From Arthrobacter sp. V1I7 (lineage in GTDB: Bacteria > Actinomycetota > Actinomycetes > Actinomycetales > Micrococcaceae): 64,000 bases of DNA. The stretch is taken from positions 4,340,001 through 4,404,000 of the forward strand of contig NZ_JAUSYS010000001.1 of assembly GCF_030817015.1 (NCBI RefSeq), in the 5' to 3' direction. A model generated the notes under the pieces. It was not told where the DNA came from and searched no databases. It saw nothing but the letters and a program-made list of their open reading frames with translations. Positions 1 through 8,989 of this stretch are shown here, one piece after another (position 1 is the stretch's first letter; every line of letters begins with the position of its first letter). The position numbers were made by a program, and so were the translations under genes.

Positions 1-1367
1 GCACCATTTCCCAGGCGGGTCCCGGCGGTGCGCTGGCTGCTTATGCGCTGGTCGGGCTGATGGTATTCCTGTTGATGCAGTCGCTGGGCGAAATGTCAGC
101 CAAAATTCCGGTCGCCGGTTCCTTCCAGTCCTTTGCTACCCGTTTTGTCTCCCCGTCCTTTGGGTTCGCGATCGGCTGGAACTATTGGTTCAACTGGGCC
201 ATCACGGTGGCCGCCGAGTTGGTTGCGGCCGGAATCATTATGGATTTCTGGTTCCCGGGGGTCCCCGGCTGGGTGTGGGCCGGGATCTTTCTGGTGGTTT
301 TAACCGGGCTCAACGCCCTCTCGGCCAAGTCCTTCGGTGAATCGGAGTTCTGGCTCTCCTTAATCAAGGTCAGCGCAGTGGTAGTTTTCCTGATCGCCGG
401 CGTGCTGATGATCTTCGGCATCCTCGGGGATAACTCCCCGGGACTGAGCAACTGGGAAAACCGCGATGAGGTGTTCCACGGGGGTTGGGTCTCGATCATC
501 TCGGTCTTCATGATTGCCGGGTTCTCCTTCCAAGGCACCGAGCTGGTGGGCGTGGCCGCAGGCGAAGCCAAGAACCCGCGTCGTGAAGTGCCGAAGGCTA
601 TCCGCACTGTCTTCTGGCGCATCATGCTCTTCTACATTGGTGCCATCTTCATCATCGGCTGCCTGATCCCGTTCAACGATCCGAGCCTGCTGACCTCCGG
701 CGAAGCCGATATTGCAGTATCGCCATTCACCCTGGTCTTCTCGCGCGCCGGGATCGCCTTCGCCGCCGCATTGATGAACGCGGTGATCCTGACCGCCATC
801 CTGTCCGCGGGCAACTCCGGACTGTATGCCTCGACCCGGATGCTTTACGCCATGGCCCATGACGGCATGGCCCCGAAGATCTTCGGCCGCACTAATGCGC
901 GTGGCGTGCCGATCCCGGCGTTGCTGGCGACCGCGGCCGTGGGACTCTTCGGGTTCCTCGCCGCGATCGTCGGTCAGGGCGCTGCCTACTCCTGGCTGCT
1001 GAACATTTCTGGCCTGTGCGGCTTTATCGTCTGGGCGGGAATCGCGGTCTCCCACTACCGTTTCAGGCGCGGCTTCCTGGCGCAGGGAAACAAGGTCAGC
1101 GACCTGCCGTACAAGGCGTCCCTGTTCCCCATCGGCCCACTGCTGGCCTTTGCCTTGCTGGTCCTGGTGATCGCGGGACAGAACTACGAGGCCGTGCTCG
1201 CCGGAAGGGGCATGGAGGTGCTTTCCTCCTATATCGGGTTGCCGGTCTTCATCGTCCTGTGGCTGGCTCACCGCTTCATGACTAAGTCCAAACTGGTGCC
1301 GCTGCTCGAAATGGATCTCACGGCACCGAAGGACCTCGAGGACGAACCTGCCGCCAGCGCCCGGTGA
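1..1367 (+). CDS. Amino acid permease, AAT family (LysP-like), 5' end outside window
   Basis: Integral membrane transporter of the amino acid-polyamine-organocation superfamily, probably importing a basic or other amino acid by proton symport. The open frame already runs at the left edge (codon phase from base 3), and the first visible residues, TISQAGPGGALAAYALVG, match the end of the first membrane segment in AAT permeases, so only about 30-50 N-terminal residues are missing. About ten further hydrophobic segments follow, with the family-typical SLGEMSAKIPVAGSF and FQGTELVGVAAGEAKNPRR blocks, and then a short charged C-terminus. The ATG at base 60 is internal and should not be taken as the start. 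A strong hairpin follows the stop codon. LysP-type specificity is the best guess; the family call is firm and the substrate is not. Confidence 0.88.
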   Translation, partial: TISQAGPGGALAAYALVGLMVFLLMQSLGEMSAKIPVAGSFQSFATRFVSPSFGFAIGWNYWFNWAITVAAELVAAGIIMDFWFPGVPGWVWAGIFLVVLTGLNALSAKSFGESEFWLSLIKVSAVVVFLIAGVLMIFGILGDNSPGLSNWENRDEVFHGGWVSIISVFMIAGFSFQGTELVGVAAGEAKNPRREVPKAIRTVFWRIMLFYIGAIFIIGCLIPFNDPSLLTSGEADIAVSPFTLVFSRAGIAFAAALMNAVILTAILSAGNSGLYASTRMLYAMAHDGMAPKIFGRTNARGVPIPALLATAAVGLFGFLAAIVGQGAAYSWLLNISGLCGFIVWAGIAVSHYRFRRGFLAQGNKVSDLPYKASLFPIGPLLAFALLVLVIAGQNYEAVLAGRGMEVLSSYIGLPVFIVLWLAHRFMTKSKLVPLLEMDLTAPKDLEDEPAASAR

Positions 1368-1372
1368 CCCTG

Positions 1373-1417
1373 CTGCCGCGGGGGACCCCGCACGTACTGC
1401 GGGGTCCCCCGTGGCAG
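1373..1417. terminator. Strong hairpin, likely bidirectional terminator
   Basis: A 20-bp stem (1373-1392 with 1398-1417, one G-T type mismatch) encloses a 5-base loop and starts 5 bases after the permease stop codon. There is no long T run, which is common in high-GC actinobacteria. It separates the permease from the broken conjugative module on the opposite strand. Confidence 0.75.
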
Positions 1418-1566
1418 CTGAGCGACAGCGAGCCACAGCATCACGCCGATGCCCAGGAACAGCAGCACCAAAAAGAAGAGCCTGAGACCTGAGCGAATAC
1501 AGAACCCCAAGCCACCGACCCGCTGATGGCCACGAAGTAACCGACCGACTCGGCCACTCCAGAGGA

Positions 1567-2027
1567 TCAGTGGGCCAGCGAAACCGACGCTGGTCCTGAA
1601 CCGAAGATACCGGCCTCGGGTTCCGTGTGCGGGAGCGCTGCGAGGCCGGGTGCGCGTGGGGGCTTGTGGCCGTCGTAGGCGCATTTCTTGAACGGGCCTT
1701 CTTTGTCCATGAGGACGCGCATGTGGGGGTCTGCGTGGTTAGCCACCAGGTGCTGAGTCCGTGGGCCGGTTCCAGGCGGAGGTGTTCCCATGCGCGCCAG
1801 ATGCTCTCCATCCGGATGAGGGCTTCGGGGTGTTTATACCACTCCGGGCACCACGCGAACGCTGCGCCCTCGTTGACTTCCCGGACATAGGACTGGGACA
1901 GGAGCTCGGCGAAGAACTCCACGGCGCTGGAGTACACCAGCTCCGGTTCGGGCTCAGCGTGGCTGTGCCCGCCGGCCGGGGACTGCTCCTCTTCGTCCCC
2001 GAAGGTATCCCCGAACTCTTCACTCAC
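1567..2027 (-). pseudogene. DUF4913 domain protein, frameshifted
   Basis: A GTG start at 2027 overlaps the stop of the upstream traG-like gene (GTGA). The frame reads an acidic N-terminus and then the DUF4913 core, for example YSSAVEFFAELLSQSYVREV and CPEWYKHPEALIRMESIWRA. Near base 1738 the frame breaks: after the residues STWWLT the homologous continuation HADPHMRVLMDKEGPFKK is read one frame over and ends at 1567, so one base is missing. DUF4913 proteins are small proteins of unknown function encoded next to TraG-type coupling proteins on actinobacterial conjugative elements, which is the arrangement here. The protein is probably not made full length. A sequencing error could explain this lesion alone, but the neighbour is also heavily damaged. 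Confidence 0.72.
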
Positions 2028-3408
2028 GCCTTGTCCCCGTCCGTCCACGGGTTATGAGCTGGCACCGGCTCGCGCTCAACGGATTCCCTGGGGGCAAGAG
2101 AGTCTTTAACCTTTTGTGCGCGCGGTCCGTTCATCCAGGGAATCGTTTCGATCATGGTGGCCGGGGGCGCCGGAGGCAAGCAGGATGGCCCGGAACCGTG
2201 GCAGGGCTGTCAGGTCGGCGACGGACAGGATCTCGTCCTTGCTTTCCTGCCGGGACGAGGAGGACCCGGTTCTGCTGTGGCTGCGAGAGACATTGATATA
2301 GCTGTAGTGGCCGATCAGACGGGCGAGCTCATCGAGGTAGCCGACTTCGGAGACGCCGCCGCCATAGATTTTCACGTTCGACGCGGACCAGAGCTTCCTC
2401 ATCCCTTCGAGGTTCCAGACCTCCACGCCCTGGGACCAGGACTGCAGGATGGTCATGAGGATGATCCCGCGTGAGCCGTAGTGGCTGTACTGGTCCGGCA
2501 GGGCCTTCCACCGGCAAACGTTGGCCGCCTCGTCCAGGATCCCCAGCAAGGGCGTTGCTAGACGGCCGCCGGGCTGGGAGGTGGCGTATTTTTCGGCCGC
2601 TTCCACGACGCGACGGTCAGGGCGGTGACGAGGGGGCCGGCGGTGCCGACCCCTTCTCGGGAGAGGCTGTAGAGCGTGCCTTTGCCGCGAACGAAGTCCT
2701 CGGGGACGAACTGCGGCCGGGGGTCCATATCCACGGTGGTGTCCCGCAGCGGCGTGACCCATCGGCTGACCTCACGGTCGGTCAGGCAGGAAACCATCTG
2801 TCGGGCGGTGCCGTAGACACCGGCCCGTTGCTTCTCCGGTTCGCGGATGTGGCCCATCACCATGTCCGAGAGCAGGTCATACCCTGCGGTCCTCAGCAGT
2901 TCGGCGGGGGCCTCGTCGTGCGGGCGGGTCAACAACCAGGTGTAAACCTGCGTGACCGGCGAGGAGTTGAGCGAGGCTGCGAGCATGTCCTCCCAGGAAG
3001 CCCCCAGCGGGCGTTTTCCGGCGACGCTGCGACCGAGCCGCACGCCCGGGAAATTCTCTACGCCAAGACGCACGGCCGTGGCAGTGGCCCCTTTGGTGCT
3101 CAGGTGATCGAGGTCTGTGCCGCGGCCCATGTGGACGGCGGCCTTATCCACGCGGGTGCGCTTGTGAGCCGTTCGGGAGCGGAGCACCAACACCGCCACC
3201 GTCAGGACAACCAACACACCGAGCAGCACGCAGGCCACGACGGTCGACAGAACCGGCCAGGGCACCCGGCCCTTGACCAGCCCGGCCACCAGATCAATCG
3301 GGTGGGCCGGGGCGCGGCAAGACCGGCCATCCAGGCTCCAAGGTGCGCCGAGACCCAACTGCCGCCCCCAATGACGACAGCTGCGCCGATAGCCACACAG
3401 ACGGTCAT
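2024..3408 (-). pseudogene. TraG/VirD4-type conjugal coupling protein, decayed
   Basis: Remnant of a type IV secretion coupling ATPase that would deliver DNA to a conjugation channel. The start ATG at 3408 gives MTVCVAIGAAVVIGGGSWVS. Successive pieces match actinobacterial TraG: PAHPIDLVAGLVKGRVPW, a membrane segment, then LGVENFPGVRLGRSVAGKRPL; PVTQVYTWLLTRP; PLVTALTVA; GGRLATPLLGILDEAANVCR; and YSHYGSRGIILMTILQSWSQ. They lie in different frames, with one-base shifts near 3310, 2610 and 2165. Between about 2975 and 2990 the sequence jumps from the SWEDM segment to PVTQVYTWL, so the roughly 100-residue region holding the Walker A loop is deleted. The gene cannot make a working ATPase. It marks the remains of an integrated conjugative element or plasmid. 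Confidence 0.78.
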
Positions 3409-3433
3409 GTCGCCCCGGAGCAGCCGATGGGGC

Positions 3434-4171
3434 TTAATTGAGCTGGAACACGGCCTTGGGGCTCGTCTTGCTCGCCAGCCGCGCCGTGAAGACGTATGTC
3501 CCGCCCGCGCCCGGCATCGCCTCGATGGGATCACAGCCCTGGACCGTGCGGTTGCGCTGCCAGGGGAAGTTGGCCGTCTCGCTCTTGCCCGGCGCAATGG
3601 TCTTCATCAGGTCCGTGCTGTCCGCCTGGCAGTCCTGGGACGAGAAGATCCGGTCCGAGCCGCTGGTGATCAGGAACTCCATCTGGGAGGTCCCGATATT
3701 GACCTCGCACGGCACCTTGTTGTTGTTCGTGACCTTGAGACTGAGCAGCGGCTTCTCGCCGGCGCCGTAGCTCCACTTGTCGGTGGCGGCCGTGACAGCG
3801 ATGAGGTTCTGCTGGCAGCCACTGCCCTCCGACGCGGTGGCCGAGGCCGTGGCGGCGGGTGCCGTAGCGGACTGGCTCGGACTGGCCGCCTTGCCCCCGG
3901 TAGATGTTGCGGCCCCGCCCGGGACGGGCTGCCCGCCGCCGTTGATGATGCTGGCGACGGCAATGAAGCCGCCCACGACGACGGCGATGACCGCGAGAAG
4001 GGCAGCGCCGACCAGCAGCCGGCGGCGGCGGAAGACCGGTTTGACCGGCTTCCGCGCCGGTTTTCGCGCCGGTTTCCGCGCGGGCTTCCTGGCGGGCTTG
4101 CGCGCGGCCTGTCCGCTGCCGGAACCCTTCGGTCGTGAACCGTTCGTTCCTGAGTTGCCTTGCCTGCCCAT
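3434..4171 (-). CDS. Membrane-anchored hypothetical protein with KPAR repeats
   Basis: Predicted protein of 245 residues. The N-terminus is strongly basic and holds five tandem copies of a KPAR tetrapeptide (about residues 24-43, from 12-base DNA repeats), followed by RRRR, one membrane segment (about 52-72), a Ser/Thr/Ala-rich linker (about 75-115) and an exported domain with three cysteines. Topology is therefore a cytoplasmic basic tail and an extracellular domain, and the tail could contact nucleic acid or acidic lipid (inference). The gene is divergent from mutY, and the conjugative remnant begins 25 bases after its stop. I do not recognise a named family. Confidence 0.7.
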   Translation of the reverse strand: MGRQGNSGTNGSRPKGSGSGQAARKPARKPARKPARKPARKPVKPVFRRRRLLVGAALLAVIAVVVGGFIAVASIINGGGQPVPGGAATSTGGKAASPSQSATAPAATASATASEGSGCQQNLIAVTAATDKWSYGAGEKPLLSLKVTNNNKVPCEVNIGTSQMEFLITSGSDRIFSSQDCQADSTDLMKTIAPGKSETANFPWQRNRTVQGCDPIEAMPGAGGTYVFTARLASKTSPKAVFQLN

Positions 4172-4288
4172 CCCTCTAGGCTAGAGAACCCCGCAGGCTA
4201 TGGGGTCCCACCACGCCGCGGGACGGGCCGCCGCCGCATCTATTACGCTGATTGGATCAAAGCTCTAGCCGACTCCACCGCCCTGCCC

Positions 4289-5284
4289 ATGGCTGCACTC
4301 CCGGAAACCCTGCCGGGCCGGGTTCCCGGCGTCCGGCCTCCGGACGACGGCGTCCCGCTCACCGGACTGCATGCTGCCCTGGACTCCTGGTTCGACACCC
4401 ACGCCCGTGAGCTCCCGTGGCGGGCTGCCGACTGCTCTCCCTGGGGCGTGCTGGTCAGCGAGATCATGCTCCAGCAGACTCCGGTGGTGCGTGTCCTGCC
4501 GGTCTGGAAGGAATGGCTGCGGCGCTGGCCGGAGCCTGCCGACCTGGCCAGGGAGCCCGCGGGCGAAGCCGTCCGCGCGTGGGGCCGGCTCGGCTATCCG
4601 CGGCGGGCGCTGCGCCTGCACGCAGCGGCCGTCGCCATCGGGGACAACCATGGCTGGAAGGTCCCGGCCACGTACCAGGAGCTGATGGGGCTGCCCGGCG
4701 TGGGAGGCTACACCGCGGCGGCCGTCGCCGCGTTCGCCTATGGTCGCCGCGAAACGGTGGTGGACACCAACATCCGCCGGGTCCATGCGCGGCTGTTTAC
4801 CGGCGCCGCCCTGCCGTCGCAGGCGCTGACCGCCGCGGAGATGCGGCTGGCGGCGCAGCTGCTGCCGGACGACGTCGGGGCCTCCGTGCGCTGGAATGCC
4901 TCTGTCATGGAGCTCGGCGCCCTGGTCTGCACGGCCCGGACGCCGAAGTGCGCCGAGTGCCCGGTGCGCAGCTCCTGCGCCTGGCTCGCTGCAGGCGAAC
5001 CGCCGCCGACGTATACCCCCAAAGGCCAGTCCTGGCACGGGACGGACCGCCAGGTCCGCGGCGCCGTGCTGGCTGTCCTTCGCGTGGCTGATGTCCCGGT
5101 GCCGCCGGAACTGCTCCATCGCGCCCCGGCGGACCTTGGCTTCGAGCCCGACGGGATCGGCATTCCGTTGGCCGCCCTGCACCGGCTCAATTCCGCTCCC
5201 GAACAGCTTGAGCGCGCGCTGGCCGGCTTGTTGGGCGACGGGCTGGCGGAACTGCACCTTGGCGGTCTCCGGCTCCCTGCCTGA
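4289..5284 (+). CDS. mutY: A/G-specific adenine glycosylase MutY
   Basis: Base-excision repair glycosylase that removes adenine mispaired with 8-oxoguanine. With the ATG at 4289 (331 residues) the catalytic Glu58 lies in SEIMLQQTP, the helix-hairpin-helix in LPGVGGYTAAAVAAFAYG (about 134-152), and the essential Asp159 in VVDTNIRR. The [4Fe-4S] ligands are Cys214, Cys221, Cys224 and Cys230 with C-X6-C-X2-C-X5-C spacing. The frame is open upstream to 4160, but that extension overlaps the divergent gene and lacks conserved sequence, so the internal start is preferred. The C-terminal oxoG-recognition region is short, as is usual for actinobacterial MutY. Confidence 0.95.
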   Translation: MAALPETLPGRVPGVRPPDDGVPLTGLHAALDSWFDTHARELPWRAADCSPWGVLVSEIMLQQTPVVRVLPVWKEWLRRWPEPADLAREPAGEAVRAWGRLGYPRRALRLHAAAVAIGDNHGWKVPATYQELMGLPGVGGYTAAAVAAFAYGRRETVVDTNIRRVHARLFTGAALPSQALTAAEMRLAAQLLPDDVGASVRWNASVMELGALVCTARTPKCAECPVRSSCAWLAAGEPPPTYTPKGQSWHGTDRQVRGAVLAVLRVADVPVPPELLHRAPADLGFEPDGIGIPLAALHRLNSAPEQLERALAGLLGDGLAELHLGGLRLPA

Positions 5285-5290
5285 CGTGCC

Positions 5291-5308
5291 GAGGCGCCAC
5301 AGCGCCTC
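5291..5308 (+). terminator. Possible short terminator after mutY
   Basis: A perfect 7-bp stem (5291-5297 with 5302-5308) with a 4-base loop lies just after the mutY stop. No T tract follows, so function is uncertain. Confidence 0.35.
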
Positions 5309-5436
5309 CTGCGTCCGTGCGGCGACGTGTCAGTAAGTCGGTGTCACGGCGCCCCGGCGCGTCCGTGCGAGCCGTCCGAGCGGCGCCCGAACCCGAACGC
5401 CCTAGCTGGACCGGCCTCCCGGACCTACCCTGAAGC

Positions 5437-5931
5437 ATGCGCAAGTTCGCGTGGGTCCTCGCCCTGGCTGTTGCAGCGCTCCCTGCGGCCGGTTGCCTGC
5501 CCGCGACGGCCTGCCCGGCGATCGGCCAGGCCCCGGTGGTTTCGTTGACGGTTGCGCGGGACTATGCCGGTACGGTGCAGACCGTCCGGCTCCGGGCATG
5601 CCAGGAGGGCCGCTGCGTTGAATCGGAGCTGGAGCTGTTTCCGGGGAGCACCACCGTGGACCAGGGCTGTGAACCAGGCCCGGACAGCGGCAGGGCCTGT
5701 TCGGCCACCGCCTCCCCCGACGGCACCCTCACCGGGATGCTGATGTTGGATCGGCTGACCGATTCCCGGATTGACGCGACGTCCACCGGAAGTGACGTCA
5801 GGGGCCTGCCCCTGCCCGTCCGGACCGTGACCTTCACGCCCCGGGCGGCCTACCCGTACGGCCAGCAATGCGGCCGGTTCATCTCTGCCGGGCTTGTTCT
5901 CGATCCTGCCGGGCTCCGGCAGGCGGATTAG
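5437..5931 (+). CDS. Putative lipoprotein
   Basis: Protein of 164 residues with a short basic N-terminus (MRKFAW), a hydrophobic stretch and a lipobox LPAAGC, so it is probably lipid-modified and held on the outer face of the membrane. The mature part contains several cysteines (CQEGRC, QGCEPG, RACSA, QQCGRF) that could form disulfides. No enzyme motif is visible. It lies 25 bases before a membrane-protein gene on the same strand, so the two may be co-transcribed. Function unknown. Confidence 0.65.
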   Translation: MRKFAWVLALAVAALPAAGCLPATACPAIGQAPVVSLTVARDYAGTVQTVRLRACQEGRCVESELELFPGSTTVDQGCEPGPDSGRACSATASPDGTLTGMLMLDRLTDSRIDATSTGSDVRGLPLPVRTVTFTPRAAYPYGQQCGRFISAGLVLDPAGLRQAD

Positions 5932-5955
5932 CGGCATTCCGAAGGGTGCACTCCG

Positions 5956-6687
5956 ATGAACTCGCAGAACATCAGCCACTGGATCCTCGCGGGCCTGTGG
6001 GCGCTGCCCGTCTCCGGGCTGATCACCGCCTGGACCACGATTGAACCCCAGCCGGACCAGGACCGGGATCCGGTGGCCTGGGCCCGGTTTGTCAGCTCGG
6101 ATTCGTACCAGCTCAGCCACCTGTTCGGCAGCACCGGAGGAACTGTCCTTGCCATCTTCGGCGTCTTCGCCCTCGGCTGCTGTCTGGCTAACAGCCGGGT
6201 GGGGCGCCTGGCCCTGGCGGCGATGGTTCTCACCGCCGCCGGGAGCGCATTGCTGCTGGTTCCCGCGGCGATCTCCACGTTCGCCACGCCAGCAATCGGG
6301 AAGGCCTTCCTGGAGGGTAACGAAGAGGTCATGAAGCTCGAGTTCCCGGCCGCGATGACGGTCACTTTCCTGCTGGGCCTCTTACTGGCATTCCTGGGGA
6401 ATCTGCTGCTGGGGATCGCGGTGTGGCACTCCCATACGCTCCCGCGCTGGGCAGGAGCGGTCTGGGCGGCCGGCGCGGTACTTTTCTACGTCCTGGGCGT
6501 GGTCCTGGGACAGGCGACAACAGGAAGCAGTCTGCCCACGCAGACCGCCGGGGCGCTGCTGGCGGCGGTCGCCGGCGGCTGGATCGCGTGGACCGGAACG
6601 CGGCCGGACCGCGGAGCCTTAGACCGGGCCGCGGCCGGCACCGGCTCGGGCGGCCGGGCACCCGGGCCTGGGCCGGTCAGCGGTTAG
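5956..6687 (+). CDS. Multi-pass membrane protein of unknown function
   Basis: Protein of 243 residues with about six hydrophobic segments (around residues 8-27, 57-78, 85-108, 130-158, 168-188 and 195-212) and a Gly/Pro-rich cytoplasmic C-terminal tail. It follows the lipoprotein gene closely and is convergent with dhaM, with only a few bases between stops. No transporter or enzyme signature is recognisable. Confidence 0.7.
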   Translation: MNSQNISHWILAGLWALPVSGLITAWTTIEPQPDQDRDPVAWARFVSSDSYQLSHLFGSTGGTVLAIFGVFALGCCLANSRVGRLALAAMVLTAAGSALLLVPAAISTFATPAIGKAFLEGNEEVMKLEFPAAMTVTFLLGLLLAFLGNLLLGIAVWHSHTLPRWAGAVWAAGAVLFYVLGVVLGQATTGSSLPTQTAGALLAAVAGGWIAWTGTRPDRGALDRAAAGTGSGGRAPGPGPVSG

Positions 6688-6690
6688 CGG

Positions 6691-7362
6691 CTATGGCTCC
6701 CCGAAGCCGGACGTGATCAGGCCGCCCAGGTAATCCACGGCCTTGGCGGCATCCGGGCCGTTGGCTTCGACATGCAGCACCGTCCCCCGTCCCGCCCCGA
6801 GCATCATCAGCTCTGTCATCGACGCACCGTCGGCGCCGTTCACGGTCACCTCGGCGTCCATGCCGGACAGCCCGCCCGCTATCTTCGCCGCCGGACGGGC
6901 GTGCATCCCGGCCTGGTTCACCAGCTCAAAGTCGCCGGCGGCTTCCGGCGGCTGCCGGTGCTCGTGCACGTGCTCAGGCGCGGCCGGCGGCCGGTAGACA
7001 GCTTCCGCCGCTTCCTTGACCGCCTCGGCGTCGGCACCGACCTGGGCGGCCACGGCAGCAGCGATAAGCCCCTCGACCAGTGGCGCGTCGGCCAGCAACA
7101 CGGACCCGGGGTCTCCGGCGAATTCCACCGCAGATTCCGCCGTCATGACCGCCGAGCCGAGATCGGTGAGGACCACGACGCCGTCACCGCCGGCCGCCTG
7201 TTCCAGCGCCGCCATCACGCGTTCCAGGCTCGTGCCGATCCGGCCGTCGTCGGTGCCTCCGGCCGGGATGATCAAAACGTCAGGCGCCATCTGGGCGGCA
7301 AGTTCGACGGCGCCGTCGGCGATCTTCTCGCTGTGGGAGACGACGACGAGCCCGACGGTCAT
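6691..7362 (-). CDS. dhaM: DhaM, PTS phosphotransfer subunit of dihydroxyacetone kinase
   Basis: Carries phosphate from the PTS (PEP, EI, HPr) to the DhaL-bound ADP. The N-terminal half is an EIIA-mannose-type domain with phosphorylatable His10 in VVVSHSEKIADG. An acidic, His-rich linker (about 122-143) leads to an HPr-like domain with His154 in NQAGMHARPAAKIAGG and the GASMTELMML segment. It lacks the C-terminal EI-like part of the E. coli protein, so it must take phosphate from a general PTS EI/HPr or via its own HPr domain. ATG overlaps the dhaL stop (ATGA), and it is the last gene of the dhaKLM operon. Confidence 0.93.
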   Translation of the reverse strand: MTVGLVVVSHSEKIADGAVELAAQMAPDVLIIPAGGTDDGRIGTSLERVMAALEQAAGGDGVVVLTDLGSAVMTAESAVEFAGDPGSVLLADAPLVEGLIAAAVAAQVGADAEAVKEAAEAVYRPPAAPEHVHEHRQPPEAAGDFELVNQAGMHARPAAKIAGGLSGMDAEVTVNGADGASMTELMMLGAGRGTVLHVEANGPDAAKAVDYLGGLITSGFGEP

Positions 7363-7985
7363 GCGGACGCTTCGGCAGCGGCGCGCAGGATCAGGGCGGT
7401 GGAGACTGCTCCCGGGTCCCGGTGCCCTATGCTGCGCTCGCCCAGGTAGCTGGCGCGCCCCTTCCGGGCCAGCATCGGGTCGGTGGACACGGCGCCTGCC
7501 TCCGCGGCTTCCGCGGCGGCACTCAGCACCTTGCGGGCGTCGCCGTCGGATGCGGCAGCCCCTGCCGCATCGATGGCCGGTGTCCAGGCGTCCACCATGG
7601 TCTTGTCACCGGGCTCCGCCTTTCCGCGGGCGACGATGCCGTCCCGGGCCGCTTGCAGGGCCGCCACCAGGGTGGCGGCGTCGATCTCGGCATGGTCACC
7701 CAGCGCCGTGGCCGCCCGGAGGAACGCGGTGCCGTAGAGCGGACCGGCGGCTCCCCCGACTTTTGACATCAGCGTCATGGCCGTCAGCTTCAAGGCGGCC
7801 CCGGGGGTTTCCGGAGGGGTCTCGGCGAGTTTCGCGGTCACCGCCTTGAAGCCGCGGTCCATGTTCTCGCCGTGGTCCGAGTCGCCGATCGGTCGGTCCA
7901 GTTCGATTAATTCTTCGCGATGGTCAGCCATCGCCTGCGCGGACAGGGCCAGCCACTGCAGGACCCATTTGAGGTCGAGGCCCAC
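7359..7985 (-). CDS. dhaL: DhaL, ADP-binding subunit of dihydroxyacetone kinase
   Basis: Phosphorylates DhaK-bound dihydroxyacetone to DHAP using tightly bound ADP recharged by DhaM. Start is the GTG at 7985, two bases after the dhaK stop, giving 209 residues beginning VGLDLKWVLQW. An ATG frame extends upstream into dhaK but is unlikely to be used. The Mg-ADP site is visible as Asp30, Asp35 and Asp37 in LDRPIGDSDHGENMDRGF. The C-terminal DPGAVSTALIL segment is typical. The stop overlaps the dhaM start. Confidence 0.93.
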   Translation of the reverse strand: MGLDLKWVLQWLALSAQAMADHREELIELDRPIGDSDHGENMDRGFKAVTAKLAETPPETPGAALKLTAMTLMSKVGGAAGPLYGTAFLRAATALGDHAEIDAATLVAALQAARDGIVARGKAEPGDKTMVDAWTPAIDAAGAAASDGDARKVLSAAAEAAEAGAVSTDPMLARKGRASYLGERSIGHRDPGAVSTALILRAAAEASA

Positions 7986-7987
7986 GG

Positions 7988-8989
7988 TCAGACACCCCAG
8001 CGGAGCGCCGGAGTGTGGACGGGAGCATCCCAAAGGGCCGTCATCTCGTCGTCGAGGCGCAGGACCGTAATGGAGCAGCCCTGCATCTCGAGGGATGTGA
8101 TGTAGTTGCCCACCAGCGAGCGTGCCACGGTGACGCCTTTCTCGGCCAGCAGCTGCGCCGCCCGGCGGTAGACGATGTACAGCTCGCTCTGCGGGCTGCC
8201 CCCCATGCCGTTCACGAACAGGAGCACGTTGTCCCCGGAGGCTAGGCCGAGGTCGCTGACGACGGGCTCCAGCAGCCGGTCGGTGATGCCGTCGGCGTTT
8301 TCCATCGGGATGCGGTGCCGGCCCGGCTCGCCATGGATGCCGATTCCGATTTCAATCTCGTTTTCCTCGAGGACGAAGCTGGGTGCTCCGGCGTGCGGGA
8401 CGGTGCAGGCCGCCAGCGCGACGCCCATGCTGCGGACGTTCTGGTTGACCCGCTCACCGACGGCGGCGACGGCGTCCAGGCTGTCCCCGCGCTCGGCGGC
8501 CGCGCCGGCGATTTTCTCCACCAGCACCGTGCCGCCCACGCCCCGCCGTCCGGCCGTGTACAGCGAATCCTGCACCGCGACGTCGTCGTTGACCAGCACG
8601 GTGCGGACCTGCACTCCCTCGGCTTCCGCCAGTTCCGCTGCGGTTTCGAAGTTGAGGACGTCTCCGGTGTAGTTCTTCACGATATGGACGACGCCGGCGC
8701 CTGAGCTGACGGCCAGCGTGGCGGGAAGGATCTGGTCCGGTGTGGGCGAGGTAAAGACGGCACCCGGCACCGCGGCGTCGAGCATCCCCTTCCCCACGTA
8801 GCCGCCGTGCAGGGGCTCGTGGCCGCTGCCGCCGCCGGAGACCAGCCCCACCTTTCCGGCCACCGGGGCGTCCTTGCGCACGATGTATTTCGGGTCCGCA
8901 AAGACGGTCACCAGGTCGGCGTGGGCAAGCCCGAACCCTTCCACTGACTCGTCCACCACGGCGCGGGGATCATTGATGAGCTTCTTCAT
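7988..8989 (-). CDS. dhaK: DhaK, dihydroxyacetone-binding kinase subunit
   Basis: Binds dihydroxyacetone covalently through a hemiaminal to a histidine, here His219 in [15 protein letters not shown]. The 333-residue length and the [19 protein letters not shown] block (about 48-65) match DhaK. First gene of dhaK-dhaL-dhaM; the three together couple DHA (or glycerol-derived DHA) phosphorylation to the PTS and feed DHAP to glycolysis. No dhaR-type regulator gene adjoins it. The upstream region holds an 18-bp tandem repeat (9340-9375) that could be regulatory, though it is about 350 bases away. Confidence 0.95.
   Translation of the reverse strand: MKKLINDPRAVVDESVEGFGLAHADLVTVFADPKYIVRKDAPVAGKVGLVSGGGSGHEPLHGGYVGKGMLDAAVPGAVFTSPTPDQILPATLAVSSGAGVVHIVKNYTGDVLNFETAAELAEAEGVQVRTVLVNDDVAVQDSLYTAGRRGVGGTVLVEKIAGAAAERGDSLDAVAAVGERVNQNVRSMGVALAACTVPHAGAPSFVLEENEIEIGIGIHGEPGRHRIPMENADGITDRLLEPVVSDLGLASGDNVLLFVNGMGGSPQSELYIVYRRAAQLLAEKGVTVARSLVGNYITSLEMQGCSITVLRLDDEMTALWDAPVHTPALRWGV

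Noticed and set aside
360..2048. A 562-codon minus-strand frame running through the permease gene
   Set aside because: Only its first 100 residues are real (DUF4913); after the frameshift it reads antisense permease and is meaningless.
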